From the NCBI GenBank assembly GCA_963556255.1, contig OY744604.1, positions 71,784,390-71,848,389 on the forward strand: 64,000 bases of DNA, in the 5' to 3' direction. The notes under the pieces are model-generated. The model searched no databases. It was not told the DNA's origin and saw nothing but the letters and a program-made list of their open reading frames with translations. Shown here one piece after another: positions 12,518-23,407 of this stretch (positions are counted from its first letter, which is position 1; every line of letters starts with the position of its first letter). This stretch comes from Allolobophora icterica (Eukaryota; Annelida; Clitellata; Crassiclitellata; Lumbricidae). A program made the position numbers and the translations under genes.

Positions 12518-13448
12518 CAGACTTGTTGTCCTCGAGACCGAAGTTTTGGTCTCGAGTGCACTCGAGTTCGTTTTTAAAAGTCTTGGTCTTGGTCTTGAGG
12601 TTCAAGGTCTTGGTCTTGGTCTTGAGGTTCAAGGTCTTGGTCTTGGTCTTGAGGTTCAAAGTCTTGGTCTTGGTCTCGCAAGACCAAGACCAAGACCGGC
12701 TGTCAATATGAACAGTCATTTAACAAAACTCGAGAATTTTAAAACTTATCAAACCTGTTTGCATCATAACCTACAACAAATACCTAGGATGGATGCAAGT
12801 CTTGTTGGTCAGGAAAACCCATTGGCAGCAGCAACTAAGTTATGCTGTATATGGAAGTCCTGTCGAGACTTGTTTCTGAAGCCAGACGGTCTGATAAACC
12901 ATATGGGAGGATATCAAAAAGGCTCACGATTTGTGCATTTACATCCAGTGCTTGAAAAGTTACTGTGTGTGCCAACGACTTCAGCACCTAGCTATGGAAA
13001 GTATTTTTTCACGTGGTGGAATTTTTATGAGGCTCACAAGGCACGTCTTGGTCAGAACATTCTGAGCGAATTGTTTTTTTAAATAAAATACAAAAGGCAT
13101 TTGGAATAACAGTTTGTATGAAGGTCTTTTGTAAATACGAATTCGGAATTCTCTGCAATCTGCATTTAAAGTTCATTTGCTTGAATAAAACAAACGACTC
13201 ACGTTTTCATTAAAATATCGACTCCACAATTTTTTGTGTAAGGAAAAGAAGTCTTGGCCTGAATGGGATTTTTTTGGGTCTTGGTCTTGGTCTTGGTCTT
13301 GGTCTCGAGGTTCAAAGTCTTGGTCTTGGTCTTGAGGTTCAAAGTCTTGGTCTTGGTCTTGGTCTCGAGGTTCAAGGTCTTGGTCTTGGTCTCGAGGTTC
13401 AAGGTCTTGGTCTTGGTCTTGAGGTTTAAGGTCTTGACAACAAGACTG
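12518..13448 (+). mobile_element. hAT non-autonomous element, GGTCTT family, copy 1
   Basis: Seen: the 5' end is cagacttgttgtc and the 3' end gacaacaagactg, giving a terminal inverted repeat of about 13 bp. The flanks 12510-12517 and 13449-13456 are both gaattcag, a perfect 8-bp TSD as made by hAT transposases. Both subterminal arms are arrays of 'ggtcttggtcttgaggttcaa' units. The unique core has open frames but no transposase motif. Translations of the arms (Leu-Val-Leu or Lys-Thr-Lys repeats) are artefacts. Confidence 0.92.
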
Positions 13449-14212
13449 GAATTCAGACCCAAAATTCAATTTTTAACGCCTAAGCAGTAGCCTATAATCT
13501 CACAACGTCAGAAGTAGGCCTACAACTGCAACACAAATACCCAACATTGCATGATCTCACAGTCACACTCCGTACATAAACAATAATTTATTTATTTACT
13601 ATTTAAAATAAATAAATAATAACACTGGAACTCTTGACAAGAAAACACTTTTCTTTCTCCGAAAATCCGCTAAAACTCACCTACATAAGGGGAGGGGTAT
13701 GGAAATGGAGGGAGGACCCATGCACCCAGTGGCACCCAGAGACAAAAGCAGAAGTCGGCGCCTATGGGCCTACCACTTATCTAGGATGTTATTGTCGGCC
13801 CATGAGAACAACCCGCGTAAATTTGGTGTTATTAGCATTTACACTTCTCTTTCTTCTGTTCGCGTTTGTTCAACTGGTCCTGATGGTATTCCGGTATGGC
13901 TTCTGTCTAACATGGCCCATCTCCTTGTTGAACCTATAATGCATTTATTTAATCTCTCGATAAGCAATTCCACAGTCCCCGATCAATGGAGGTTCAGCTC
14001 TATCACCCCAATTCCCAAGGTTCCATGTCCAATCACTGAAGCCGATTATCGGCCATTTTCAATCACTCCGGTTCTATGTAGAATACTTGAGACATTGGTT
14101 GTGCGCCATTATCTTTACCTCATTCTCACTAACCCTGCTGAGAACCGTTCTATTGCAGATCAATTTGCTTTCAGACCATCCGGATCCACTTCTGCTGCTT
14201 TAATTGCTATTA

Positions 14213-15997
14213 GGGGAAAGTAGCCTAAAATGACATACTGGGGTAAAATGACATAGGTGGCCTGTGGGCTAGACCGTAATATATACAGTCAACTTAATCA
14301 CTTCCTTTCCTTCAGCGTGGAACCTGATGTTGCTATTTTTAGTAAACGAATATGGCGGCGTGCGCAGAAGTGTGTGGTTGATGTTTAGATTATTTGAGAC
14401 ATTTCGATATAATTTGATAGTTTATGACAGTCAAGGCTGCTAAAAAAGTACCTGCAGATATTGAGGAGTTTAGTCATTTGTAAAGTCTATGCATATTATG
14501 TCGATCAAGTCCCGTACAACTCTTAGCTTGGAGCATTTCGCCGCGGCTACAGCGGTAGGTCTCAACCCAGCACCCATACACAGGGTAAAATGACATACAA
14601 AATCACCGGGTAATATGACACACCCTAGCCTATGTCGTTTTGCCCCGAAATACTGGGTAAAACGACATAGGGTACGACAGTCAAGGCTGCTAAAAAGGTA
14701 CCTGCAGATATTGAGGAATTTAGTCATTTGTAAAGTCTATGCATATTATGTCGATCAAGTCCCGTACAACTCTTAGCTTGGAGCATTTCGCCGCGGTTAG
14801 AGCGGTAGGTCTCAACCCAGCACCCATGCACAGGGTAAAATGACATACAAATCACCGGGTAATATGACACACTCATCACAGTCTGCATCCCGCACTAAGA
14901 GAACAAGCGAAGGTGCTTCCGTTTTGACGAGCAGCCCGTACCTGATGATAGCAAAAAACAGAACACACGAGTGACAAAAAAAAGTAAAACCGAGAAAGCT
15001 CAGTCTTGAGGAGGTACAAAAAGAGTTCCCGTGAAAAAGAGCAAAGAACACAACAAACGTACCAAAAAGAGGTGTGATCTACAGGATGATTTAAAAGGGC
15101 CAATGAGCCAAGGCCTTCAAGCCAGAAATTAAATGATGATGCAGACACAAGATGCCTGTTTTGTAGTGAATTGTTCTCCAACTCGCGTGAACGTGAGCCG
15201 TGGATCAAGTGCACAGTTTGCCACAACTGGGCACATTGCGAATGTGCTTACATCTCAAAGAACACAAACTTTTGTGTGTGATTTCTGCAGTGAATAGATA
15301 TAGCTCTGTTTATATGTTGGGCACTGGTCATGTTGGCCTACGACAAAGTTTGGTAGACTTGTAGCAATTGATGTTTGAGTTTTTATACATTAAATGCTAC
15401 TCACATATTGGAAGCTTTTTTATTTAGTGTTGTTGACCTAGTATTTCGGTTTATTTGCTGATGATTGATTAGTTTATCAGTATCAGATTGTTTTACTTAC
15501 TTGCAACAGTTTAAGTGGAATTGCAGTTCTGCTTTTCCCTCAGTTGTTAGTGTTACATTTTGTCATGGTAAAATGTTTCTCTTTTAAAAATTTCCTAATT
15601 TGCATTGTGGTTGCAGCAGCTGTTTCATCTCAAAACATCTCAGGATTGTTAAGCTAATATCCTTAACATAAAATATGTTAGAATTTTCATTTTACTATAA
15701 ATAATAACTGGTAAAATTTATATATAAGCCTGATAAATTGGGTGATAAATGTGTATGTCATTTTTGACTACCCTATGTCATTTTGCCCAGCATATAGCCC
15801 AAAATGACATAGAACAAGGATTTTTACAAACTGTTGGCTTTTTCTATTGTCATTTATTTTTTTAGTATTTGGACCACTGCATTATGTAAGTGCACTAGGT
15901 GTCTGATAAACAGGATAACAAAGTCACACTTGTGCCATTAATATTATGCTAAACTTGCAAAAAATCATTAGATATGTCATTTTGGGCCACTTTCCCC
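14213..15997 (+). mobile_element. pogo-like (Tc1/mariner) DNA transposon, decayed
   Basis: Seen: the ends ggggaaagtagcctaaaatg and the complement of cattttgggccactttcccc form an inverted repeat. TA flanks both sides (14211-14212, 15998-15999), the TSD of the Tc1/mariner superfamily. Removing the element and one TA rejoins the RT reading frame. The words 'aaaatgacata' recur near both ends. Inside are a roughly 200-bp direct duplication (14427-14628 and 14677-14873) and a zinc-finger remnant on the + strand at 15153-15293. No DDE domain remains recognisable. Confidence 0.85.
15153..15293 (+). pseudogene. C-terminal zinc-finger remnant of pogo-type transposase
   Basis: The + strand reads CLFCSELFSNSRERE, then PWIKCTVCHNWAHCECA, and after a one-base frame change FVCDFCSE and a stop. 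The CxxC ... WIxCxxCxxWAHxxCA ... FxCxxC pattern is a PHD-like finger found at the C-terminus of many pogo/jerky-type transposases. Its position near the right end of a TA-flanked element fits. A premature stop and frameshift show it is dead. Confidence 0.65.
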
Positions 15998-16173
15998 TAC
16001 TGACTTCATACTTAACTCGCTCAATTCTGAACCAGATGTCCGCCTTAATGTTGCCTTAGACTTTTCTAAGGCTGTTGACACTGTCAGACTCTCTTTCCAG
16101 GCCGACCAACTGGCCCACTTATCCATCCCCATCAATTTTCATAATTGGATCCTTTCCCTCCTTAGTAATAGCA

Positions 16174-16262
16174 GCCATTGCACTAATTAAGTTCCATTGT
16201 ATCACATCGTCCCTCAGGGACGATGTGATAGGCCTACAATGTAACTTAATTACTGCAATGGC
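16174..16262. repeat. Foldback (imperfect palindrome) inside an RT gene
   Basis: The left arm 16174-16214 (gccattgcactaattaag...) and right arm 16216-16262 are reverse complements around one central base. The core is tatcacatcgtccct/agggacgatgtgata. The right arm has a few extra bases containing ggcct. The segment interrupts the RT frame, so it is probably a small inserted element or an inverted duplication. Confidence 0.8.
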
Positions 16263-16380
16263 ACGGTCCCTGGCCAGAATTAATGCAAGTATCATACCGG
16301 GCTCCAGCATGAGTCCCACCAATTTTGTTGTAGCCATGTCTGGTTTAAAACTCTCTACCTTGCCATCGAAGTATAGATAA

Positions 16381-17094
16381 TACCACGGTGGTTGAAATTT
16401 GTATTATATTGTAGAATTTGTATTAGACCACCGTGATAATACATAACCACCAAGGTAGTACTGCACAAGGACTTTTATACAAAGGTTTGGAAACACTACA
16501 ACGTCGTGTGCCTAGTTATTGGGCGATAATCGGGGAAAGGAAAATGTCGCATCTTATCTACATAACAAATGCATTCAGTTAATTATATGTATGAAAGCAA
16601 ATCGACGAAAAATTATGTTTCCTAAGTAAAAATTGTCTATGGAGATTTGAAACACAATACTTATTGTCGCAAACAAAATTTGAAGTGCGGCGACATCTGT
16701 GGATGAGAGTGAAACGGATATACATTGTTTTCACAAGTATCCAGTCCGGTAATATATAATCTCTGGTCCTTACAAAGGAATCTTGCAGTGATGTCATTTT
16801 AGTCGGATATTTCGAGGAATCTACAGGTAGGAATATTTCCTTGTTATCAAGTGTTGTTTTTTATTCATACTTTTAAACGACAAATCAACAATTCTCACGT
16901 TTTACGACGACTTGGTATGGAAGGCTAAAGATTAGGACTCCATTGTTACATCATGTTAAACAACATAACTAACTAGTGAACTGCTTCGTCATGATGACCG
17001 ATTTCTGCTGAAATTAGAAAAGTTTGCGTTCTAATTTAAATGTGCGTTGAATTGGCTAAAATGACGTGATATTCTTCGTTTATTGTCATCGAGG
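16381..17094. other. Unannotated gap
   Basis: AT-rich DNA without a convincing exon. A small inverted repeat around 'accacggtgg...ccaccgtg' lies at 16382-16435. Nothing else recognised. Confidence 0.4.
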
Positions 17095-17331
17095 GGCACG
17101 AGTACAATGCTGATTAGCTGATTGGCGATGGGTAAAATGCTGATTGAAAAATGCAGATTGGTCAGAATTTTACCTAACAGCCAAATCAGTAAATCAAAGG
17201 GTAAAATGCTGATTGAATTCCAAGCAAGTAGTTATCAAAGAAGTCAATAAACTTTGTGGTTTTCAGTACTGTTTTAATTAGCAAATGCTAATTGGAATCC
17301 AGGCAAGTGGTGATGAAAGATGACTTGTAAT

Positions 17332-17586
17332 CAGTGTTTTTTTTCAGCCGGAACGGCGTTCCGGCACCTTTTTTTAGCTACTAAAAAATAATTTATTTCT
17401 TTTAATAAAAAAAACAATAGTTTAGTTATTTTAATTTAATTTCAGTGTTTGGAACTGTTTTCAGTGTTTATTGAGACCCTCCCAACCCCCAATCCCGTTT
17501 TTCTCAGGATTTTAGCCGGCCCATAATTATTCCGTTCCGGAACCTATTGTTCCGTTCCAGAACCTTTTTTCCAGAAAAAAGCACTG
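17332..17586. mobile_element. hAT MITE nested in the Mutator-like element
   Basis: The ends cagtgttttttttc and gaaaaaagcactg form the terminal inverted repeat. The flanks 17324-17331 and 17587-17594 are both cttgtaat, a perfect 8-bp TSD. At 255 bp it has no coding capacity. The interior has paired 'ccggaacggcgttccgg' and 'ccgttccgg' words. Confidence 0.9.
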
Positions 17587-17848
17587 CTTGTAATACACTT
17601 TGTTCTTTTCAATATTGTTTTAATTAAGAAATGGTAATTGAAATCAAGGCAAGTAGTGATCAAAGAAGGGTATGAAATCACAAATGCAAGACTTTTAAAA
17701 CACTAAAATACCCCCAAATAATTGTGTAGGTTTTTATAAATTTTGAATTTGAGAGAGTCCACATGCATTGGATTAGAATAATTTCAGTCATGAGTATGTC
17801 TACGAGTGTTTTAGTAGTCAATCAGTAAGTGCAATTGTTAATCGACCG

Positions 17849-18142
17849 ATGGGAGGATCAATTCTTCATTATTCATGGTCTGAAGATTTTAAGAAGGATG
17901 ATTGCAAAGTTGATGGAAATCGTTGGTGTTTTGTGGATCCGCAAAAGAAAGAAAGTGTGGCAGTGGTCTATGCGACAGAATGTATTTCCAGATCTATGAT
18001 GGTCCTAAGCAAGTGCTTCACCAAAAGAGCATATTTTCGAAAAGATCATTGTCCAAATTCTGTCGTTGTCAATTACAACAGGGGCGAGAATGTTGCAGCT
18101 GATTTTCCGCATGAAAATGCAAAGACAAAACTTAAAAAGTAA
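17849..18142 (+). CDS. Unknown Cys-rich ORF inside the Mutator-like element
   Basis: A 97-codon frame from ATG to TAA. It includes CKVDGNRWCFVDPQKK, VVYATECIS, KCFTKRAYFRKDHCPNSVV and a basic C-terminus (AKTKLKK). The spaced Cys/His/Trp residues suggest a small zinc-binding DNA-contact domain like those linked to Mutator-like transposases (FLYWCH- or GCM-type). I cannot assign a family. It may be the remnant of a longer transposase or an exon. Confidence 0.35.
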   Translation: MGGSILHYSWSEDFKKDDCKVDGNRWCFVDPQKKESVAVVYATECISRSMMVLSKCFTKRAYFRKDHCPNSVVVNYNRGENVAADFPHENAKTKLKK

Positions 18143-18955
18143 AAATAATCATTGGATTGAGTGTGATTGACGTCCACGATGGTATCACAATGTCTGTGTT
18201 AGTGTTTCTAGCAGAAAGAAAAAGCACATTTGTTATATGTGCATAAACTAACAATCTGCATTCTATTAACAGCATTTTACACACCAAACAGTATGATAAT
18301 AATAATAATAAAGACCGATTGTTACATTCTGTTGTTGCAGTCAGCATTTCTCGAACAGCATCGTACCCACCAAACAGCATGACCATTCAGCATTTTTCCA
18401 ATCAGTTTTTTACCCGGCGCCAATCAGCAAATCAGCATTTTACCCATGCCTGTCATTGAGGGCTTTACTTTAATGAACGAAAATGCTTGTAATGTATGTA
18501 ACTGATAGTAAGGGTTTACTGTGCTGGTCAAAACGTGGTGCGAATGTCACAACATTTTTTCCTGTTGATACCAACAACTGAGAGTAGTTGAACGCGCGTA
18601 TTCCCACAGAATCAATTGCAGTAGACGGCAATTCGCGTGTTCAGCTACTTTCAGTTGTAGGTATTGACAGGTAAAATTTTGTAACATTTAGACATTTTTA
18701 CCACCCCAGTAAAAACCGAGCCATACCTAACCGACTTGCACGTTTTTCCGTAGTGATTACTAATTTTTTTAAATGAATTTATATTGTGAGATCAGTTATC
18801 ACGGCATGTACTGGAACGTAACTATAGGTTTCGATACAATTTCGGTCTGTTCCAGTTACTTTATGATCATCTAGTGATTGATTTAATTATTCTACATCAT
18901 ATTTCTAATACTTAACCAGCTTTGACTTCCATGCATTCAAGGTGATGCTCTAGGA

Positions 18956-19449
18956 CAGCGGTTCTCAACCTGTGGGTCGCGACCCCCACGGGGGTCGCCT
19001 TACGATTTGCCAGGGGTCGGCTGGAACCTTCAGAAATTTGTAATAAATAGTTTTCAGCGTAGCTCTTAGTGTTTTCTTCTTAGGCCTAAATCTTAAGTAA
19101 TGTTTAAACTTTACAGTTAGCAGCTGCCATTGAAATTTATAACTCTTAATTGTACAGTCATAGTACAATACACAATATATATTAAAACTTCAAGTAAACA
19201 TTTCATTTACTAAATTTTACTTTTACAATTTTTAAAATATTACCAACATAAATTATACATTGTTTTGTTGATTGATGATTTCTTATGGTATTATGGATGA
19301 TGTGTATGGATTATCAAATGATGAGAAGTGAAATTGGTAGCAAAGTGCAGTGAAGGGGAGTAGCCCAATCAATTTTATTGTTGGGGGTCGCCACAACTTT
19401 TTGAAATATTATCAAGGGGTCGCAGCACTAAAAAGGTTGAGAACCGCTG
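18956..19449. mobile_element. hAT MITE with 'ggttctcaacctgtgggtcg' ends
   Basis: The ends cagcggttctcaacc and ggttgagaaccgctg are perfect 15-bp inverted repeats. The flanks 18948-18955 and 19450-19457 are both ctctagga, a perfect 8-bp TSD. The subterminal gggtcgcgaccccc / ggggtcgc words are typical of many animal hAT elements. At 494 bp it has no transposase. Confidence 0.93.
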
Positions 19450-19585
19450 CTCTAGGACTAGATGTCCCTCTAGCTTCAACCAATATATAATCATCATTGT
19501 TTTTCATTATTACTATCATATGCATTGCTTAATTTCTTGGTTCATAATGCTTCATTATAGACCTTGCACATTACCGAGATTAGAC

Positions 19586-19953
19586 TAGAGGTGTACCGAT
19601 AGCCCTTTTGCCGATTATGCCGATACCGCGTATAGCCGATTATTGAAATAGCCGATACGGCGCATGAGTCCGATTATTTTGTTATCATCTCAAAACTAGG
19701 CACACAACGTTGTATGAGGGTTATTAAGGAGTATCCCAGTCCTGCGTATAATAGGTCCTTGGTTTTACGGTGCCTAGTTAGCAGTGCAATGCTAAATATA
19801 GATCAATAATAAGGAACAAAGCATAGATATTGTGCTCATTTTTCTTTTTTTAACAATTATTGTGCAAAACACGTTAATTATAAAGTAATTTGCATCGGTG
19901 CCGATTATTTTTTGTCCGATTACGAATGGGGTAGAGGTATCGGTACAGCTCTA
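19586..19953. mobile_element. hAT MITE with 'tagaggtgtaccgata' ends
   Basis: Left end tagaggtgtaccgata and right end tatcggtacagctcta are near-perfect inverted repeats. The flanks 19578-19585 and 19954-19961 are both gattagac. The interior repeats 'gccgattat'-like words near both ends. Length 368 bp, non-coding. Confidence 0.92.
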
Positions 19954-20391
19954 GATTAGACACCATGTCACAGTTAAATGATACAGGAGCTGTGGAAGTA
20001 GACATCACCCAAAGTCCTGTTTGAAATCCATTACCTTTGACCCATTAAACTCTGAAACAGATGAGGCTGTCAGAAACAGGTGGCCAGAAAGACAAACTTT
20101 TGAGATGAGGACACCAGAGACAACTGGGTATACTGCTTATTATACTTTAATATAATATGCATCAGGAACTGATAGTGGTGGTGGTGTCGGTGTGCAGCAT
20201 CATCACCATGTTATTGCATGATGTAAATACTGGTAGAAACATTGCTTGATCATCTTTAAGCTCAGATGTTTGTCTTAATATTACAGAATATTGAGTAGCC
20301 TATTGTTATGTAGTTTAACATGCGTATTTAATGCATTGGTGTCAAGATAGGGTGCATCCATAGACCTTGCACATTACCAAGATGCATAGGA

Positions 20392-20673
20392 GGTCCACAG
20401 AGTAGTGGTAACATCACTGGCGTGAAGAGCAAGAGGTAGTGGGATCACTTCCCGCAACCCTCCCAAATTTAGGTCCACTCAGCCTTTCATTCGCGAGATG
20501 GCGCGTTGTTAAAATGAGATGTAGGACGTGATGGGCGCCTTGCATGGCTGCTGTGTACAGTTAAATTCGACTCCTGTAATAACTTGTGATCATCCGTTCA
20601 TACTGATTTGTAATCATACTGCGTTATTGTCAGTTTGAAGATATTAAACGAAGATTATTATTATTATTATCTG
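20392..20673 (+). mobile_element. tRNA-derived SINE copy
   Basis: The head 'ggtccacagagtagtggtaa' includes an A-box-like region. The body 'cgcgagatggcgcg' and the tail 'gaagatattaaacgaag' plus (TTA)n match the copies at 29757 and (minus) 11545. The 3' (ATT)n tail marks retroposition. Confidence 0.8.
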
Positions 20674-21746
20674 TTGTTTGTTTCCATGAGAGGGTTAGGT
20701 TACATTTTTCTCCTTCAATTTGCTGATGTTGTCGTGTACTGGTATGTAAATATTTTAACTTAAAATAATTATTTTCTACGTTTTACATACAAATTTTGTT
20801 TTCTTTTATGTTTGTGACAGTTATCAAGCCCAATTCGTCAGGACAGTGAAAAAAAACATACAATAAACTTCAAATTATGAACAGCAAAGGTATTGTTTTG
20901 TTTGAGTTGGCAAGCCATGCTTCATGGTGTACTTATAGCAAAACAAATTGAAATTATGTTAAATTTTCAAAGGATTGGAATTGTTGCTGCCACTTGGTGC
21001 AACGTATACTCGTTATGAGCATGTGATCACGTGTGCTTGATTGCAGAAGCTACAAAATTGTATTGCTTCTATTTTCTATAGATGGCCAAAGTGATGTTCC
21101 ACAATACATCAATGAGCTCTGCATTTCTGTTTTCTCTAAGCTTGGTGTCCATTTACTATGTATAGTCTGGAATGAAGGGCTATCTCATGACCCACTGCTG
21201 CACATCTTCACATGAACCTCTTGGCTTCTCCTCCATTGAGCCATCTTTCTGAAACAGTCTTTGTGTTGAAATTTGCTATTTTCAACTTGATGCTGACCCA
21301 TAACATCTTTAGTACTATTACAGTTGTTACTGACAAATAGTTACAATCGTAATTTTGAACAATAAATCTACACCTTTTCATATCTGTCTGATAGTTGTTT
21401 AAAGCATGCCTCTAAAAGCTCTTGAGAGTTGCTGTGTAAATATTCTGTGACAATTACAGTTAAAAACTGCACAATGTTATTAGAGTCATTTGAGTCAAGG
21501 TTTTCAACGTTAAATGCTTAGTATAAAATTTTACAAATTCATTTAAATGGAATGTGTGTCTATAATTATATTTACTTTAAATTAATTCTTTCAGTTCTTT
21601 CTGATTTATGATATAGAATTTGTTACAGCTTGTAACAACTTACTTTTACTGCTTCTATTTTAACCAGAGATTTAATGTTTGTTGTAGATAAATTCAGTAG
21701 AGAAGAGATCATAAGAATCAAGGTTCGAATGAAAGGTAATTTAGAG
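20674..21746. other. Unannotated gap
   Basis: AT-rich sequence. A 60-residue frame at 21033-21215 follows a fair acceptor (ttctatag at 21073-21080) and includes LGVHLLCIVW, but there is no supporting context. No element ends recognised. Confidence 0.35.
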
Positions 21747-23125
21747 CAGTGCTTTCCAAAGTTTTTAGCACCGCGACCCAATTTTTAGAACGACAATCTG
21801 TCGCGACCCACCTAACTTTACAGGACAAAAAAATCTGCAAAGAAAAAGTATTTGTATTTATTATTGAATATAATTTTACAAAAACCTCGATCTATATTTC
21901 ATGACTAGTGTATTTGCCCGTCATATAATGACGTCATATTATAGGTCTATATGTATTGTTGGTTATCGCCATCGTCAAGACAAACGGTTTATGTTTCACA
22001 ATAGAACAGATCCTGTTTGTGACGTAGCGTCCCCCGACAGACGGACACTATATGGATATTATATGTATAGATGAGGTGTGTGTGAAGGTTGCGCTTGTTG
22101 CCGGTTACTGATGATGAGGGCATTAACATCCACGTCAATGCTAGGAGCACTAAAGACTCGCCTATTTTGTGCGGCTTACCGGCTTTCTCGATTTGCAAAC
22201 TAATCAGGTACGAGGCGTGCTTAACTTTTTAATTGATCTTGGTGAAATGCAAAAGCTTTCTTTTTGATGTTTTCAACTCTTCCAACTTTCTTTTGAAAAA
22301 TTGGAACGGTTGTTTATCCAATGGGGATGTTTCGTCTCAGTATGCCGACGCAGTTTGTTCGGGCGCATGCTCTTGCTTGCAGGTACTTCACAGCAAACAA
22401 CGCACTGCGACCGAGGAACTTCTTTATCACCAATCCAAGAAAAATCCGATTTTTAAGTAATCGGAATCATACTTTCTCATCACGTTTCTTCGTTTTGATT
22501 GATTTGAACTGAACGTCGAAGGCTCGTCTTCACCGACTTCGATTGTCGTCGTTGGCTTCTTTGTCAACTAGTTAACCATATTGCAGAGATTATAAACTTA
22601 AACAATGCAATTAACGCTGATAACGATGTTCGGCGATATACGACTTCAAACTAACCACACGGACTATGGCGCCGTATGCCCCCAAGTCCCAACACATCAA
22701 CAGCCGAGGCTTGTATGAAACTGAGGAGAGAGGAGAGTCTTACATACACTTCTCCGCCTATGGCTAGTCTGCTCCAAGCTACTCCCCGACCATATAGGTC
22801 ATATCAGCCAGGTTTTCAGCCCAACTTTGTGTACAAGTTGTGTACACGCCGCACTAGATTAGCTGTACAATTAGCTAATGCTAGCGGTGATTCTGCAGCT
22901 GGGCGTGGAAGTCTGTGCATATATGTACGTACATTTGGATGATTAGGAGATAGTTTTGTCAGTGAGCTCGTGCCAGTTTCTCGCTGCAACTGGATGAAAT
23001 GACTACTACCAGAAGGTTCTCGAGTTATATGTAAACAAAAGCACACTTCAGAAACTTTTTGGGGCCCACCAACAATCGGCTCACGAGCCACCAGTGGGTC
23101 GCGACCCACAGTTTGGGAAACGCTG
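21747..23125. mobile_element. hAT element, 1.38 kb
   Basis: Left end cagtgctttccaaag and right end gtttgggaaacgctg are inverted repeats, and subterminal 'cgcgaccca'/'gggtcgcgac' words occur on both sides. The flanks 21739-21746 and 23126-23133 are both atttagag (perfect 8-bp TSD). Open frames inside show no transposase motif, so it is non-autonomous. It carries a copy of another repeat (21902-22080) also present at 30372-30595. Confidence 0.93.
21902..22080. repeat. Dispersed repeat, copy 1 (inside hAT)
   Basis: Starts 'gactagtgtatttgcccgtc' and ends 'atatgtatagatg'. It contains cgtcgtcaagac-like and 'tttgtgacgtagcgtcc' words shared with 30372-30595. Probably a small DNA element nested in the hAT; no TSD resolved. 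Confidence 0.6.
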
Positions 23126-23407
23126 ATTTAGAGAGCTTCAGAAGCAATGTGAGCCAACATAAGCTTTGTCAGAGTTTTCCACAAGCAAAACTTGGTATAG
23201 AATGTGTCACAAAGGCGCTCGCAAGATCACCATAAAAAACCGAATGTTTTCAGATTACTGTATTTGTAACTTCCTGTTTGAGCAGGAGAACTCAGAAATG
23301 TTTTGAATATTTGGAACAACTTCTAAAGGAACAAAAACACTGGATTTTCATGAGCCAGTATTCGTTTTCAAGCAGAGGATAGAATGCCAAATGCCAAACC
23401 CAGTGGT

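Larger units (their letters stand above)
13800..16380 (+). pseudogene. Non-LTR reverse transcriptase gene broken by two insertions
   Basis: Seen: part 1 (about 13860-14212) has the finger/palm start of a jockey/CR1-type RT, with GPDGIPVWLL, ITPIPKV, DYRPFSITPV and FAFRPSGST. Part 2 (15998-16171) resumes in frame with VALDFSKAVDTVR, equivalent to the first catalytic-aspartate motif. Part 3 (about 16263-16375) carries INASIIPGSSMSPTNFVVA, corresponding to the 'QGS..GP' motif. A pogo-like element (14213-15997) and a foldback (16174-16262) separate the parts. The YADD motif was not found, so the copy is dead and truncated. Confidence 0.78.
17095..18450 (+). mobile_element. Mutator-like element candidate
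   Basis: Seen: left end ggcacgagtacaatgctgatt, and right end, read as its complement, ggcatgggtaaaatgctgatt, with similarity extending further in. Flanks tgtcatcgagg (17084-17094) and tgtcattgagg (18451-18461) match at 10 of 11 bases. A TSD of 9-11 bp fits the Mutator superfamily. It contains a nested hAT MITE (17332-17586) and a 97-codon open frame (17849-18142). The family assignment is inferred from TSD length only. Confidence 0.65.

Noticed and set aside
12555..13440. Open frames with Leu-Val-Leu-Arg-Phe or Lys-Thr-Lys repeats on both strands, also at 45.5-46.3, 51.0-51.9 and 58.6 kb
   Set aside because: They are translations of GGTCTT minisatellite arms of a bounded hAT element, and all six frames stay open because of the repeat.
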